Assembly: GCA_037893245.1 (NCBI GenBank)
Contig: JBAIAA010000261.1
Span: forward strand, 2,232,001-2,296,000
Direction of reading: 5' to 3'
DNA length: 64,000 bases
From: Crossaster papposus
Lineage: Eukaryota; Echinodermata; Asteroidea; Velatida; Solasteridae
In this document: one piece after another, positions 61,719-64,000 of the stretch
Layout of the letters: every line of letters begins with the position of its first letter
How positions within the stretch are numbered: the first letter of the stretch is position 1
Translations under genes and position numbers: made by a program
Notes under the pieces: generated by a model
Seen by the model: the letters and a program-made list of their open reading frames with translations, nothing else
What the model was told of the DNA's origin: nothing
Database searches by the model: none

Positions 61719-62639
61719 TTCCCAGTGTATAATATTTGAATATGTAGATATTTACATTTATTCTCTCTTGAATAATCACGCAAGCGCAATTAAATAATGC
61801 AGATCTTTTGTATCCCAGACTGGTCGTGCGATGTGTACAGTGTGGCATAGTACTGTTCAAATAATCTAGAACTATTGGGGCCGGGGTGGCTTGGAACACA
61901 ACACTCTAACTGAAACCGGTTGGGAGACTCATAGAAAGATCATGACCTTGAACGAAATGACGAATAGCACAAATGAACTGTTGAATTTTGAAATAAGGAA
62001 AAATCAACTGTTTAGCTTCAAAACAGATCTAATGTATCAAACCACAGAATGTGCACCAAGTCGTTGAATGAACACTATCTACGGCCCCAGATATACGACT
62101 GTTTTGTCTACTGCAAAGTACCGATGTTTATAATATCCTGTCATTGGCCAAACATATTTCCCCTCCACATTTTGGACAGGAGGTGGGGAAGGGGGGGGGG
62201 GGGGGGTATAGGTCCCCCCCACCCCCCCCCCCCCCCCTCCCCCAGTTTGTGCGCCACCCAAAAATGTGTATCACCCCATGCAATAAATAAGAAACAAAAA
62301 GTATTTCAATAATTCATTAGCGTGTTGGTTTTTGAGAAGATAGACGGGCGGATAACAGGATAGGATTACCGTGCTTAATAATAGGTTTAACCGCACATTT
62401 TAACATGTTTTTATAAACGGTTAACTTCAATTTCGTCCCAAGAAGACTAGCCTTGTACAAGGCCTTCGTCTTTTTTGTATTTTTCAAAATTCCACGCCGC
62501 GCGCTGCATGTAGTGTTATAGTTTAGCATACACAGTGCAAACATACATGTACATCGCGAATAGCGACCTGCTGCGGCCAATATACAAATCAAATGGGTCC
62601 GTCCGATGGCCTTGTTTCATTCAGAGATGAAATCTTATG
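61371..62639. other. Spacer with long C and G tracts
   Basis: A pure C-run of about 32 bp (61687-61718). A G-run followed closely by C-runs (62188-62242) could form a G:C hairpin. The minus frame 62317-62592 (YNTTCSARRGILKNTKKTKA...LLGTKLKLTVYKNMLKCAVK) hints at a LINE RT thumb remnant but is too short to call. Confidence 0.4.
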
Positions 62640-63040
62640 GTTTTTGTTTTCTTATTTTGCGCTATATTTCTAGCGTCCGACCTCGTATGCGAAAACAGAT
62701 AAGTATAGGCGGGACTTTATATAGAGTGTCCAATCACACCTTGGTTAATCCCAACGTCATGCAGCTATAGGCCTAGGCCTACTTTGCAACATTACGTTCG
62801 AAAAAATGGCAAAGGCTATAATATAAGAAGCGTCATCTGTCGTCCAAATATCTGTCGTGTTGTTTGAATTCTGCAGCAGATAAATTATTCCTCAAAGATT
62901 TTCGACCAGAGCAGCGGAAGAACTTAAAATTCTTTGTTTATGGTCACGTTGTTTCCATGGATTTGCCGACAAGGAATATATAATTGTTCAGATAGCCAGC
63001 CCCATTCTGCTCAGAGCCATTTATGTTAGTTCATGTACAT
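62640..63040. repeat. Inverted repeat pair E, right member
   Basis: Reverse complement of 50050-50480. Includes CGACCTCGTATGCGAAAAC, AGTGTCCAATCACACCTTGG and CCCCATTCTGCTCAGAGCC. Confidence 0.75.
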
Positions 63041-63644
63041 GTAGTTTTAACCATGTAGTTTTAACCATAACATTGTCAACATTTGACGAGCAAATACCCA
63101 GCAAAACGAGCGAAAATGTAGATGATATGACATGACCCTCCACCGATCTACTCCCGACAGTTGCCGGGACAGTTTCGACCATTCAACCTACACCTGCAAT
63201 TCTTTAAATGCCTTCGTTAAAATCACTCTATAATTATACGAGCCAACAGGCAGTCCGATCATGTGTCTAGTTTCTCCATGGTCCGATCGATCTTCGATAT
63301 TTTGAGCACGCTGTATGTACTGTACATGTATGTACACACATCCGAGTACTCGTTTATAATGCATGAGCCACGTGCGTGTAGTTGTGATCTTTCACCGCTA
63401 TCTAAATATGCATTTTCTATGCAACGATCGAACAATAACAAAACGACTTTAAAGGTCAATTTAGGCTATTAGCATAATGAGCACCACCCCCAAAACCCCA
63501 CATGAATAAACATTATTGTGTGTATATCACAATATTTAAGAAACTGTACATGCGCAGTTATGCGGGCAAAAAGGGAGGTTGGTCCTTAAAAAGTGAATAC
63601 ACAAGTGTATGGTGTTCTTATTACTTGGATTAGTTGGTTTAAGT
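63041..63644. other. Spacer, nothing recognised
   Basis: Unremarkable; contains short GTACATGTATGTACAC palindromic text near 63320-63340. Confidence 0.35.
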
Positions 63645-63967
63645 TCATTACGGGAAAAGTCAGGTTTAACGGACCTGTCCAAGTTTGACAATCGTGGATG
63701 CCGAGAAAATCACGAAAAACGGCGTTTGTTTTCAACCGGCACCGGACAGTTATTCTTATGTTATTATTGTTCTTTTCGCGATCGCCGTCTGGCGATCGCG
63801 AATTTTGTTTTATACAATTCTATTTTTCGGAATAATTACAGGATATCTAGCGCAATCATTTTGCTGGATGTCTAGAATCATTATCTACTTCCAAATAAGT
63901 AAGATTTTTCTTAATAATTCGGTAGTAAATATTTTCGATATCTGCAAATGGTGTATCCTACCTTTAA
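63645..63967. mobile_element. TTAA MITE T1, inverted, left end missing
   Basis: Inverted match to 6616-6910: CGCGATCGCCGTCTGGCGAT palindrome, CATTTTGCTGGATGTCTAGA and the end TGGTGTATCCTACCTTTAA. Confidence 0.75.
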
Positions 63968-64000
63968 GAGGCAGTACACTCAAACTTGCGTCAAATAATA

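Noticed and set aside
62317..62592. LINE fragment on the minus strand
   Set aside because: TKLKLTVYKNMLKCAVKP is suggestive of a LINE RT thumb, but it is too short and the preceding sequence lacks RT motifs.

Overview
This window is eukaryotic, most likely from a marine invertebrate deuterostome; an echinoderm is my best guess. The reasons are one multi-exon animal gene with GT-AG introns, very low coding density, and a SINE with a tRNA-like head followed by a body resembling the deuterostome Deu-SINE body. There are also many short inverted-repeat elements, nested transposons and long G/C homopolymer tracts. The organism assignment is inference. No bacterial operons, CRISPR arrays or viral genomes were seen.

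The main gene is a secreted, probably GPI-anchored matrix metalloproteinase (MMP) on the minus strand. Nine coding exons between 7671 and 31766 splice into exactly 1527 nt (508 residues plus stop). In order they encode a signal peptide, a propeptide with a cysteine switch, a furin site, a catalytic domain with the HExxHxxGxxH zinc site, a very short hinge, four hemopexin blades and a hydrophobic C-terminal tail. All splice phases agree. The first exon with its flanks is tandemly duplicated (29925-32228 and 32229-34512), so two intact first coding exons, 31686-31766 and 33989-34069, can each splice to exon 2.

A second gene may begin near the right end: 57983-58064 (+) encodes a signal peptide and ends in a consensus splice donor. 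Its other exons were not found.

The rest is mostly mobile DNA. There is a 5'-truncated LINE (1504-2578) and another LINE 3' end (47985-48690, minus). There is a decayed Ty3/gypsy pol (17650-18530) and a young non-autonomous LTR element whose two 265-bp LTRs differ at one position (23234-25002). An internally deleted PIF/Harbinger element carries a 5' piece of its transposase (45025-46609), and a THAP-domain relic lies in MMP intron 1 (27219-27386). Three SINE families and many MITEs are present.

Target-site duplications let several nested insertions be read directly. A foldback element with 8-bp duplications occurs three times (3751-4677, 16916-17243, 44733-46881). Two of those copies carry different MITEs at exactly the same internal position, and one also holds the Harbinger element. 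At 52722-53554 a 35-bp perfect palindrome sits between 7-bp duplications and is itself split by a TA-inserting MITE. Two long minisatellites lie at 16610-17340 (about 42-bp unit) and 59290-59756 (22-bp unit).
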